Of a DNA stretch of 64,000 nucleotides, positions 34,908-43,803 are shown piece by piece. The stretch lies in contig NZ_JBIMSN010000056.1 of NCBI RefSeq assembly GCF_043944905.1, positions 1 through 64,000 of the forward strand, written 5' to 3'. The translations under genes and the position numbers were made by a program. Source of the stretch: Antrihabitans spumae. GTDB taxonomy: Bacteria > Actinomycetota > Actinomycetes > Mycobacteriales > Mycobacteriaceae. The notes under the pieces were generated by a model. That model was not told the DNA's origin and did not search any database. It saw only the letters and a list, made by a program, of their open reading frames with translations. Every line of letters begins with the position of its first letter. The first letter of the stretch is position 1.

Positions 34908-35624
34908 ATGGACAGCCGAATCGGAGCAACCGCGGCTCAGGGACGTATCGATGCGGTGCTGTTCGACTTCTCTTCGAACCCTGTTTCGCCTGGAACCGAA
35001 CGACTCGTGGGTGCCCCATTTCACCGACCACGACGGAACGGCGTTCGACATCGACACCCGAACCGAGCTGATGCGCCGGATGACCGCACCGGTCGGGCTC
35101 ACCGTCGACGTCGACGAAGCCGATCGGCATGCGTGGGAGAACCGCGACCTCGATCCCGCGCTGCATCGCCGCGCGTATGTCAACATGCTGGACAACTCGG
35201 GCGTCCCGCACGAGCAGTCGGTGGCTTTGTATTCCCATCTGATCGATCCGATGCAGTGGACGCCGTACCAGGATGTCGCTGCAACCCTCGCGCTGCTGAT
35301 CGCGCGCAACATCCGCTCGCTGTCGTCAGCAACATTGCCTTTGATGTGCGCCCGGCATTCTCCGCACGCGGCTGGGCCGACCTGGTGGACGAGTTCGTGT
35401 TGTCGTTCGAAATCGGTGCCACCAAACCCGATCCGCGGATCTTTCGCCTCGCCTGTGACCGTCTCGGCGTCGATCCTCAGCACTGCCTGATGGTCGGCGA
35501 CAGCGACGAGGCCGACGGTGGCGCACGTGCCATCGGCTGCGCGTTTGCGCTGGTAGAGCCGACCGAAACCGCCGTTCGCACCCACGGATTACTCGATGCA
35601 CTCGCGGCGAACAGCATCACCTGA
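34908..35624 (+). pseudogene. HAD-family phosphatase broken by two compensating frameshifts
   Basis: A HAD hydrolase whose reading frame is disturbed. The start (RIDAVLFDFSS, motif I) lies in the ATG 34908 frame, which then shifts by one extra base near 34977; the next ~330 bases make sense only in the other frame (TLFRLEPNDSWVPHF, LTVDVDEADRHAWENRDL, DNSGVPHEQSVALYSHL). Near 35313 a missing C returns to the first frame (PLAVVSNIAFDVRPAFSARGW, then motif III/IV ATKPDPRIF and VGDSDEADGGARA). The two errors cancel in length. It may be a true pseudogene or sequence error. Start has AAGGA upstream. Confidence 0.75.
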
Positions 35625-35652
35625 GCTAGCCTGAGCCAATCAGGCGTTGCTA

Positions 35653-35682
35653 TGGCGCCACAGTGGTGCCATAGTGGCGCCA
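35653..35682. promoter_or_regulatory. Three tandem 11-bp repeats over the RHH start codon
   Basis: TGGCGCCA, TGGTGCCA and TGGCGCCA begin at 35653, 35664 and 35675, exactly 11 bases apart, one per helical turn. Each is (nearly) self-complementary. The last overlaps the ATG at 35682. This is the layout of a cooperative ribbon-helix-helix operator. Confidence 0.65.
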
Positions 35683-36188
35683 TGGACCTCAGCACCTACA
35701 TCGACAGCCTCCGCCGCGAGCTTGTCGTCGCAGCCGCAGCCGGCGGCGACGACGCAACGGCGTTGGCCGAGCGACTCACCGCACCCCTGGAGTCCGCGAC
35801 CAGACTTGCGCTACTGAACGCGCTCTCTGCAGCAGCGGACGAGATCACCACCGAACTGGCGCCAGGATCGGTCTCCGTGCGACTCCGAGGCGTGGATCCC
35901 GAGTTCGTGGTCACCGCACCGCCGAGCGAGCACAGCTACGAGGACGCCGAGCCGAGCATCCCGGCGCCCTCGGCTTCGAGCGACGCCGACGAGGGCTCGA
36001 CCTCGCGCATCAACCTCCGCCTTCCAGAAAGCATCAAGACCCGAGTCGAAGACGCCGCAAGCAAGGAGGGCCTGTCGGTCAATGCCTGGCTCGTCCGATC
36101 TGTTGTCGCGACCCTCGATTCCGGCGGACCGCGCGCAGGCCGCCGGGTACCCCGCGACGGGGCCGGCTTCACCGGCTGGGTTCGCTGA
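35682..36188 (+). CDS. Ribbon-helix-helix (HicB/Arc-like) regulator with extended N-terminus
   Basis: A 168-residue protein. The first 80 residues are helical (MDLSTYIDSLRRELVVAAAAGGDD...), the middle is acidic and Ser-rich, and the C-terminal 50 residues hold the RHH unit: STSRINLRLPESIKTRVEDAASKEGLSVNAWLVRSVV. That RHH fold binds DNA through its first strand. ATG 35682 sits at the end of three tandem repeats and ATG 35652 is an alternative. It is first in a four-gene operon (RHH, DUF4097, ABC ATPase, permease), and the repeats imply that it represses its own operon. Confidence 0.8.
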   Translation: MDLSTYIDSLRRELVVAAAAGGDDATALAERLTAPLESATRLALLNALSAAADEITTELAPGSVSVRLRGVDPEFVVTAPPSEHSYEDAEPSIPAPSASSDADEGSTSRINLRLPESIKTRVEDAASKEGLSVNAWLVRSVVATLDSGGPRAGRRVPRDGAGFTGWVR

Positions 36189-36225
36189 CCAACACCCGCA
36201 CAACGACATTCGAGGAACCACAGCT

Positions 36226-37074
36226 ATGCCTACATTTGCAACACCGCAACCCATATCGGTCACGATCGAGGTCGGCGTCGGCGATATCCGCATCAATGCA
36301 ACCGCTCGTCACGACACTGCGGTCGAGGTCCGTCCCAGTGACAGCTCCAAGAAGTCCGATGTCGTCGCCGCAAGCGAAACCCGAGTCGAGTTCGTGGACG
36401 GCCGGTTGCTCGTTGCCGCGCCGAAGAACTGGCGCAGATACAGCTTCTTCAACGACGGCGGCTCGGTCGACATAACCATCGACCTCCCGACGGGATCACA
36501 GGTGAAGGCGGATGCCGCTGTCGCCAACTTCGGCGCCACCGGCACGCTCGGCGACACGAGGTTCAAGACCGCGACCGGAGACATCCGCGTCGATAGCGTC
36601 GACTCCGCGCAATTGACCACGGCCACAGGTGATCTCGTCGTCCGTAAGATCGGCGGTCGCGCAAACATCAGCAATGGCACCGGAGAGATCCGCGTGACCG
36701 AGATCGCGGGCAGGGCTGTAGTCAAGAACTCCAACGGCGACACCTGGATCGGCGATGTCACCGGCAATCTCCACGTCAACGCCGCCAACGGCGACATCTC
36801 GATCGACCGTACAGAATCCGATGTCAGCGCCAAAACTGCCAACGGCAGCATTCGCGTCGGGGAAGCGACGCGCGGTGCCGTCGCACTGGAAACTGCCTTC
36901 GGCAGCCTCGAAATCGGCATCAGCAAAGGGTCGGCGGCCTGGCTCGACGTGCAGACCAAGTACGGCGAGGTCCACAACTCGATGATGGCAGCCGACACCC
37001 CCGATTCGAACGACGAGACGCTGGAAGTCCGTGCCCGAACAAGTTTCGGCGACATCGTGATTCGTCGCGCCTGA
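36226..37074 (+). CDS. DUF4097 family beta-strand repeat protein
   Basis: A 282-residue protein consisting of a right-handed beta-helix-like series of repeats, such as FKTATGDIRVDSV, LTTATGDLVVRKI, ISNGTGEIRVTEI, VKNSNGDTWIGDV and VNAANGDISIDRT at about 20-residue intervals. No signal peptide is apparent. DUF4097 proteins are common beside exporters and two-component systems, with unknown role. ATG 36226 follows GAGGAA. It lies between the RHH regulator and the DrrA-like ATPase in one operon. Confidence 0.82.
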   Translation: MPTFATPQPISVTIEVGVGDIRINATARHDTAVEVRPSDSSKKSDVVAASETRVEFVDGRLLVAAPKNWRRYSFFNDGGSVDITIDLPTGSQVKADAAVANFGATGTLGDTRFKTATGDIRVDSVDSAQLTTATGDLVVRKIGGRANISNGTGEIRVTEIAGRAVVKNSNGDTWIGDVTGNLHVNAANGDISIDRTESDVSAKTANGSIRVGEATRGAVALETAFGSLEIGISKGSAAWLDVQTKYGEVHNSMMAADTPDSNDETLEVRARTSFGDIVIRRA

Positions 37075-37113
37075 GCCCTGCTCCTCACGGACCCGCACAC
37101 GAAAGAAGCGACC

Positions 37114-38076
37114 ATGACCATTCACCCTCCGACCTCGGCGATCTCGGCGATCGGACTGCGGAAGTCGTACGGCGACAAGACGGTGATCGACGGGATCGAC
37201 CTGAATGTCGCAGAAGGAACGATTTTTTCGCTGCTCGGTCCGAATGGCGCCGGCAAAACCACTGTTGTGCAGATACTTTCGACGCTGATCCCCGCCGATG
37301 GTGGTGACATTCGCGTTGGTGGGCACGATCTGGCTGCCGACCCCGATTCGGTTCGTGGGACCATCGGCGTCACGGGTCAATTCTCGGCAGTCGACAACCT
37401 GCTGACCGGCGAAGAAAACCTGATCATGATGGCGGACCTCCACCACCTCGGTAAGGCCAAGGGTCGGCGACGCGCTGCCGAACTGCTCGAGCAGTTCGAC
37501 CTTGTCGACGCCGGACCTAGAACTGCCGCAACCTATTCGGGTGGGATGCGACGCCGACTCGACCTCGCCATGACCCTCGTCGGAAGCCCCCGGGTCATCT
37601 TTCTCGACGAACCGACGACCGGGCTGGACCCGCGCAGCAGACGAGGGATGTGGCAGATCATCCGCGCACTCGTCGCCGACGGCGTGACCATCTTCCTCAC
37701 CACGCAGTACCTCGAAGAAGCCGACCAGCTCGCCGACCGCATTGCACTGCTCGACCATGGGAAGCTGGTCGCGCGGGGAACAGCCGACGAGCTCAAACGC
37801 CTGATCCCCGGCGGGCATATCAACCTGGGGTTCATCGATGAGGACGAACTGGAAGCAGCGTCACACGCACTCCGCGGAGATGTCATCCGCGACGACGAGA
37901 CGCTCACACTTGCGGTCGCCACCGACGGTAGCGCCGAATCGATTCGACTCGTACTCGATCGGCTGAGTTTCGAATCGATTCCGGTCGAGACCCTGTCCAT
38001 CCACACACCAAATCTCGACGACGTATTCCTCACCCTCACAGGCACTTCCGATACCCAAAAGGCGGACCTGCGATAA
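37114..38076 (+). CDS. DrrA-like ABC transporter ATP-binding protein
   Basis: A 320-residue ATPase of the daunorubicin-resistance DrrA type. Walker A GPNGAGKTT near residue 42, Q-loop GVTGQFSAVDNLLTG, signature YSGGMRRRLDLAMTL and Walker B VIFLDEPTTGLDPRSR. After the NBD lies the C-terminal regulatory region with LSIHTPNLDDVFLTLTG, the GATE/LDEVFL-type motif of DrrA. It forms an exporter with the downstream membrane protein. Its stop codon is the TAA in cgATAAca, whose overlap with the next gene would normally be ATGA. Confidence 0.92.
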   Translation: MTIHPPTSAISAIGLRKSYGDKTVIDGIDLNVAEGTIFSLLGPNGAGKTTVVQILSTLIPADGGDIRVGGHDLAADPDSVRGTIGVTGQFSAVDNLLTGEENLIMMADLHHLGKAKGRRRAAELLEQFDLVDAGPRTAATYSGGMRRRLDLAMTLVGSPRVIFLDEPTTGLDPRSRRGMWQIIRALVADGVTIFLTTQYLEEADQLADRIALLDHGKLVARGTADELKRLIPGGHINLGFIDEDELEAASHALRGDVIRDDETLTLAVATDGSAESIRLVLDRLSFESIPVETLSIHTPNLDDVFLTLTGTSDTQKADLR

Positions 38077-38864
38077 CAACCCTCTCCTACGCGGCCAAAG
38101 ATTCCGCGACGATGCTCCGCCGCAGCCTTCGCCACATCGTTCGGTATCCGTCGATGACGATAACGCTGATTGCCTTGCCGCTCGTCTTCCTGCTGCTGTT
38201 CGTCTACGTCTTCGGCGGCACACTCGGGAGCGGCCTCGGCGGCGAGTCCGTGGGTCGTGCGGCATACATCAACTATGTGACGCCGGGAATCCTGTTGTTG
38301 GCCATCGCAGGCGGCGCGACGGGTACTGCGGTGTCGGTCGCTACCGACATGACAGAAGGCATAGTCGCGCGTTTTCGCACAATGCGGATCTCGCAGTCGT
38401 CGGTGCTCACGGGACACGTTCTCGGCAGCATGATCCAGACGGCGCTGTGCGTGGTCGTCGTTCTCGGCGTAGCACTTGCGATCGGTTTTCGCCCAACCGC
38501 CGGCCCGCTGGAATGGGTTGCGGCACTTGGCCTGCTAGCCCTCATCACCCTGGCCTTGACGTGGATCTCGGTCGCGCTCGGAATGATCTCGAAGAGCGTC
38601 GAAACCGCGAGCAACCTCCCGACCCCGTTCGCGTTGCTGCCTTTCCTCGGGAGCGGCTTCGTGCCGACGGACTCGATGCCGACCGTGTTGCGTTGGTTCG
38701 CCGAGTACCAACCCTTCACGCCCATCATCGAGACGCTGCGCGGACTGTTGCTCGGCTCGGCCATAGGGTCGAGCGCGGTCGTCGCGATCGGCTGGTCGTT
38801 CGCCATCGGCCTTGCCGGATTCTTCTGGGCGCGAGCCTTGTTCAGAAAGAGTCCGGCAGTCTGA
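38073..38864 (+). CDS. DrrB-like ABC-2 permease (possible ATA start)
   Basis: A 263-residue (or 250-residue) membrane protein with six hydrophobic helices and the DrrB/ABC-2 pattern: MLRRSLRHIVRYPSM, then LIALPLVFLLLFVYVFGG, later AYINYVTPGILLLAI and DMTEGIVARFRTMRISQSSVL, then SNLPTPFALLPFLGSGFVP and WFAEYQPFTPIIETLRGLL. Homologues begin MTTLSYAxxDSATMLRR. Here the codon in that place is ATA at 38073, overlapping the previous stop; it would be ATG if one base differed. Otherwise translation would begin at ATG 38112. A non-canonical start is not proved. Confidence 0.85.
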   Translation: MTTLSYAAKDSATMLRRSLRHIVRYPSMTITLIALPLVFLLLFVYVFGGTLGSGLGGESVGRAAYINYVTPGILLLAIAGGATGTAVSVATDMTEGIVARFRTMRISQSSVLTGHVLGSMIQTALCVVVVLGVALAIGFRPTAGPLEWVAALGLLALITLALTWISVALGMISKSVETASNLPTPFALLPFLGSGFVPTDSMPTVLRWFAEYQPFTPIIETLRGLLLGSAIGSSAVVAIGWSFAIGLAGFFWARALFRKSPAV

Positions 38865-38876
38865 CGCCGATCCGGA

Positions 38877-39683
38877 TCAGGCCGTCTTCGTAGTCGACGA
38901 TGCGGCTGAACTTCCGTCGAGCAGGATCTTGGCGATCAGCGCCGGATCGTCGGACATCGGAACGTGGCCGAGCCGCGGCAAGACGGACAGTTGCGCAGCG
39001 GGGAATTGTTCGAGCACACGTCGAGCCTGGTAGACCGGTAGCACGAGATCCCGTCGGCCCCACGCCACCGTTACCGGGATAGCTGGATCGACGACAGCGG
39101 GGAGCACGAACGGAAGCGGCCCCAGCGGATCGAGTACCTCGTTCGCCATCAAAGACCGACTGTCGACCAACGCGTCATCGTAGGAGATACGACTTGGCTT
39201 CGCAAAGAACGGCGCCAACGCTGCATATCGAATTGGCCTGAATTGCAACGCTTGCGGCAGACGATCGCCCGTGATCTTCGCCAAGGTTCGAATCGAAACG
39301 AACGTCGCACGTGCACGCTTCTGATCGAGCCTGTTGACGAAGAAGCCCGCGGGCGACAGCGCGGTCGCGGAGACAACTTCGCCGCGAGCCGCGAGCGCCA
39401 GCGCCAGCCAGCCACCCAACGAGTTGCCTGCGATGTGCGCTCTTTCGCCTTCCGGCGTTACTTCAGCGACGAACGCACTCAACTCGTCGGTCAGGAACTC
39501 GAGCATGTTGGGAGGCTGCCCGACCGCGGGCGACTCTCCATGGCCTGGCAGGTCGACCGTCACCACCCGCCGGTACGGCGTCAGTCGGTCGAGCAGCACG
39601 TCCCAGCCCTGCCGACGGTGTGTGACCCCGTGGACGAGAACCAGCGTCGGACCCGAACCGGAGATGTCATGCGCCAGTTTCAT
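38877..39683 (-). CDS. Alpha/beta hydrolase
   Basis: A 268-residue hydrolase with the full catalytic frame: LVHGVTHRRQGWDVL, VTVDLPGHGESP, nucleophile elbow GNSLGGWLALALAA near residue 88, acid VAWGRRDLVLP, and the histidine in LPRLGHVPMSDDP near 245. No signal peptide is visible, so it is probably cytoplasmic. The substrate is unknown. It converges with the permease gene, and its start lies 18 bases from the dctA stop on the same strand, which would allow co-transcription. Confidence 0.85.
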   Translation of the reverse strand: MKLAHDISGSGPTLVLVHGVTHRRQGWDVLLDRLTPYRRVVTVDLPGHGESPAVGQPPNMLEFLTDELSAFVAEVTPEGERAHIAGNSLGGWLALALAARGEVVSATALSPAGFFVNRLDQKRARATFVSIRTLAKITGDRLPQALQFRPIRYAALAPFFAKPSRISYDDALVDSRSLMANEVLDPLGPLPFVLPAVVDPAIPVTVAWGRRDLVLPVYQARRVLEQFPAAQLSVLPRLGHVPMSDDPALIAKILLDGSSAASSTTKTA

Positions 39684-39701
39684 ATGGCGATGCTATCCAA
39701 C

Positions 39702-41078
<1,377 letters not shown>

Positions 41079-41218
41079 GGTGGGAACGTACGACCGGTCG
41101 ATGACGCTTTTATTATCGATGTGTTCCAACGGGCAATAGTTTGATCGCGGGCGAGAACCCATCCTGGAAATTGTGGGTCGCGTGCGTCTCAATTTCGCCC
41201 ATACGGTTCAATTCGGAC

Positions 41219-42103
41219 ATGACCCTCGCTGCAAGTCAGATCGATTCGCCAGTCGTCACGATCTTTTTGCCCCTCGCGTTGGCCGTCATCATGTTCGGAC
41301 TCGGACTCACCCTGACGATCGCCGACTTCAAGCGAGTCGCAAAGGTACCGAAGGCAGCGATCATCGCGCTGGCCGTCCAGATCCTCGTTCTGCCGGCGAT
41401 CTGCTTCGGCCTCGTCCTGCTGTTTGCGCTACCCAACGAACTCGCTGTCGGCATGATGCTGCTCGCGGCTGCTCCGGGTGGAACGACGGCGAACCTGTTC
41501 AGCCACCTGGCAGGCGGTGACGTCGCATTGAACATCACGCTGACGGCGATCAATTCCGTGCTCGCCGTCGTAACCCTGGCGCTCATCGTCGGACTTTCGG
41601 TCGCGTACTTCCTGGACGGCGACGAGAACATCGGCTTGCAGCCGCAGAAGATGCTGCAGGTGTTTGCAATCGTGCTCGTCCCCGTTGCCATCGGAATGTT
41701 CGTGCACGCACGGTATTCGGCCTTCGCTGCGCGGATGGAACGGCCGGTGAAGATCGCGTCGGTCGCGATCCTCGTCATCGTGGTCGTGCTCGCACTGATC
41801 GGCAATTTCGAAGCGCTGTCCGAGCACGTTCTCACGATCGGCGCTGTCGCGTTGCTGTTGTGCTCGCTGAGTCTCGCAATCGGCTACTGGATTCCGAAAC
41901 TTGCAGGGGTGCAGCGCCGCCAGGCAATTGCGTCGGGTTTCGAGATCGGTATCCACAACTCGACGCTGGCGATCACCATCGCGATCTCGGTGATCGGCAA
42001 CGAGGAAATGGCGATCCCACCCGCGATTTACGGCGTGCTTATGTACCTCCCGGCGGCGGTGATGTTGAGACTGCTCCGCCGCCATGAGTCCGTCGAAGCC
42101 TAG
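41219..42103 (+). CDS. Bile acid:sodium symporter (BASS) family transporter
   Basis: A 294-residue membrane protein with about nine to ten helices and the BASS signature parts: LALAVIMFGLGLTLTIADFKRV near the N-terminus, AAPGGTTANLFSHLAGGDVALNITLTAINSVLA across the first re-entrant pair, and SGFEIGIHNSTLAITIAISV in the second. Bacterial members carry organic anions rather than bile acids. ATG 41219 was chosen over the longer frame because it is where the family starts. It is divergent from dctA, and its end overlaps the decayed MpaB-like gene by four bases. Confidence 0.88.
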   Translation: MTLAASQIDSPVVTIFLPLALAVIMFGLGLTLTIADFKRVAKVPKAAIIALAVQILVLPAICFGLVLLFALPNELAVGMMLLAAAPGGTTANLFSHLAGGDVALNITLTAINSVLAVVTLALIVGLSVAYFLDGDENIGLQPQKMLQVFAIVLVPVAIGMFVHARYSAFAARMERPVKIASVAILVIVVVLALIGNFEALSEHVLTIGAVALLLCSLSLAIGYWIPKLAGVQRRQAIASGFEIGIHNSTLAITIAISVIGNEEMAIPPAIYGVLMYLPAAVMLRLLRRHESVEA

Positions 42104-43071
42104 GCAGTCGCCGAGTCTTCTACCGCCACAGCGCGTTTGCCGTACAGCGCCCGAGCCTGCTCGGGAGTGACCGTCGTCGCGCGCAACGGCGGCGCACCCT
42201 CGTAGTTCTGGCGCAGCACCGAATGTGTCATCGGCAGAACCGGTTTGATCACTCCGAGTTCGATTTTCGGGCTGCTGGTCATCTTGACCACCGTGCTCAC
42301 GAACGGCTTGAAACCCCGGTCGACAAGATTCGGCTGGTCGAAGTCGCCGAGCTCGCGCATCCATTTCGGCAGCGAGGCGATAGTCGCCGGTGCAAGGAGG
42401 CGGCTGAGACCCCAGAACGGCAGCTTGCCGTTGGCATACGGGGTGCGCAGTAGGTAGTGCATCGCCTTGTGCGCATGCTCGGACGAGCACAGTTGCGGCC
42501 GCATCCGCGCGAAGTACTCCCGGACCTCATCGCGGGACGACGGCACATCGGACGGCTTGCAGGTCTGCAGTTCAGCGGCGACCACACACTCGCGCCAGTA
42601 CTGCGCTTCCTCGTCAGGGCTCAGCGGGCCGGGTCCGTACAGCTCGTAGCACTTGAGCACCGAATGCCAACCGGTAACGTGGATCCACAGCTGTGACGCG
42701 GGATCGTTTGCGCTGTAGCGCTTTCCACTGATCGGCTCGATACCCGTCGCCTTTGCGTGGACGCGCTGGAGCATCTCCGATGTCTGGATGGCAGAGCGGC
42801 TGTCGCCGATCGCGGCGATCAAGAAGTAGGACAGTGTCCCGTCGAGGCGGCCCTTCGGGTCGGTGTAGATGCCTTACTCGTCAGCGACCGCGGCGGCGAG
42901 AAACGGATCGAAATGTTCGAGCACGACAGAGCGCTGGAATCCGATCAGCGCCGTCGGAGCGGTCCAGACCTTCCAGGTCGGCGAATCCGGTCCGAAGAAT
43001 CCGTAGTCCTGGCGACGCTGCGTCGGGTCGAACGGCCAGCCGCGTTTGGCGATCTCGTGTGCACCACTCAT
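42100..43071 (-). pseudogene. MpaB/DUF2236-type oxygenase interrupted by an in-frame stop
   Basis: The reading frame is continuous except for a TAA at 42874-42876. Before the stop are 65 residues (HEIAKRGWPFDPTQRRQDYGFF, WTAPTALIGFQRSVVLEHFDPF); after it the same frame runs on from GIYTDPKGRLDGTLSYFLI and later WIHVTGWHSVLKCYELYGPG, the MpaB/DUF2236 core with the probable heme-ligand histidine. Joined length would be about 323 codons, the usual size. Start ATG 43071 has GAGGAGG upstream. A single base change from a sense codon would explain it. Related proteins include latex-clearing-type oxygenases; function here is unknown. Confidence 0.8.
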
Positions 43072-43108
43072 GTGTGCGTCCTCCTCGTTGAGGTTTATGG
43101 GGTCAGTG

Positions 43109-43735
43109 TCACGCATGCCGGAAGGCACGGTAGACGGCGTTGCCGATGAAGTCGGCGAGTTCTGCTGGTGTCCAGTCGGATTCGTCGTGCAGCAGCGAAC
43201 GCACCGCACCCTCGCTTGCGGACATGAAGTGCTCAACGAGCACTGGTAGCTTGCGCTCGATGTCGACCGTTCCCCACAGTTCCAGGGTCGGCCTGATGCG
43301 GCGTGCGAAGAAGTCAGCGACCACCGAACGACCGCGGCCGAACTTGTCGGCGACGGCGGGGTCCGGATCGGCGTCGAAGACGATGCGCCACGAATCCGTG
43401 CGGGCTGCGACAGTGTCGAGCAGCGCGCGGAAACCGTCGACGAACACTTGCGCGTCTGCATCAGCGCGGCCGCGCGGAAGTGCTGCGATCGCGCCGGAGA
43501 TGAGGTTCTGCTCTTCACGGCGCAGCATCGCCTCGATGAGTGACACACGATCGGTGAAGCACGAGTAGACGACCGGCCGTGTGACCTGCATCCGATCGGC
43601 GACGGCGCCGATGGTGACTGCGGCGACCCCCTGCTCCACCGCAATCGCCAAGGCAGCGTCCAGCACCTGCGGACGTCGCTTTTCCGGTCCGAGGTGCGCT
43701 GCCCGCGCACGCCGATCCGAAGTTTCTACACTCAT
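43109..43735 (-). CDS. TetR family regulator
   Basis: A 208-residue repressor with KRRPQVLDAALAIAVEQGVAAVTIGAVADRMQVTRPVVYSCFTDRVSLIEAML forming the HTH region, and a helical C-terminal domain ending WTPAELADFIGNAVYRAF. ATG 43735 gives a normal length and is preferred to 43801, which lies in a divergent promoter region. The stop is 37 bases from the MpaB-like pseudogene start, and the divergent neighbour is an acyl-CoA dehydrogenase. The flanking DNA has a 21-base-spaced direct repeat. Confidence 0.86.
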   Translation of the reverse strand: MSVETSDRRARAAHLGPEKRRPQVLDAALAIAVEQGVAAVTIGAVADRMQVTRPVVYSCFTDRVSLIEAMLRREEQNLISGAIAALPRGRADADAQVFVDGFRALLDTVAARTDSWRIVFDADPDPAVADKFGRGRSVVADFFARRIRPTLELWGTVDIERKLPVLVEHFMSASEGAVRSLLHDESDWTPAELADFIGNAVYRAFRHA

Positions 43736-43763
43736 GAATAATAATGCTACATTGCTGAATAAT
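43735..43763. promoter_or_regulatory. Direct repeats in the tetR/acyl-CoA dehydrogenase gap
   Basis: TGAATAAT occurs at 43735-43742 and 43756-43763, exactly 21 bases apart (two helical turns), in the divergent region. It is AT-rich against the surroundings. It may be the TetR site. Confidence 0.35.
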
Positions 43764-43803
43764 TGTTGCCAACCCCGGACCCGTTTCGATCCGAAGGACA
43801 CCG

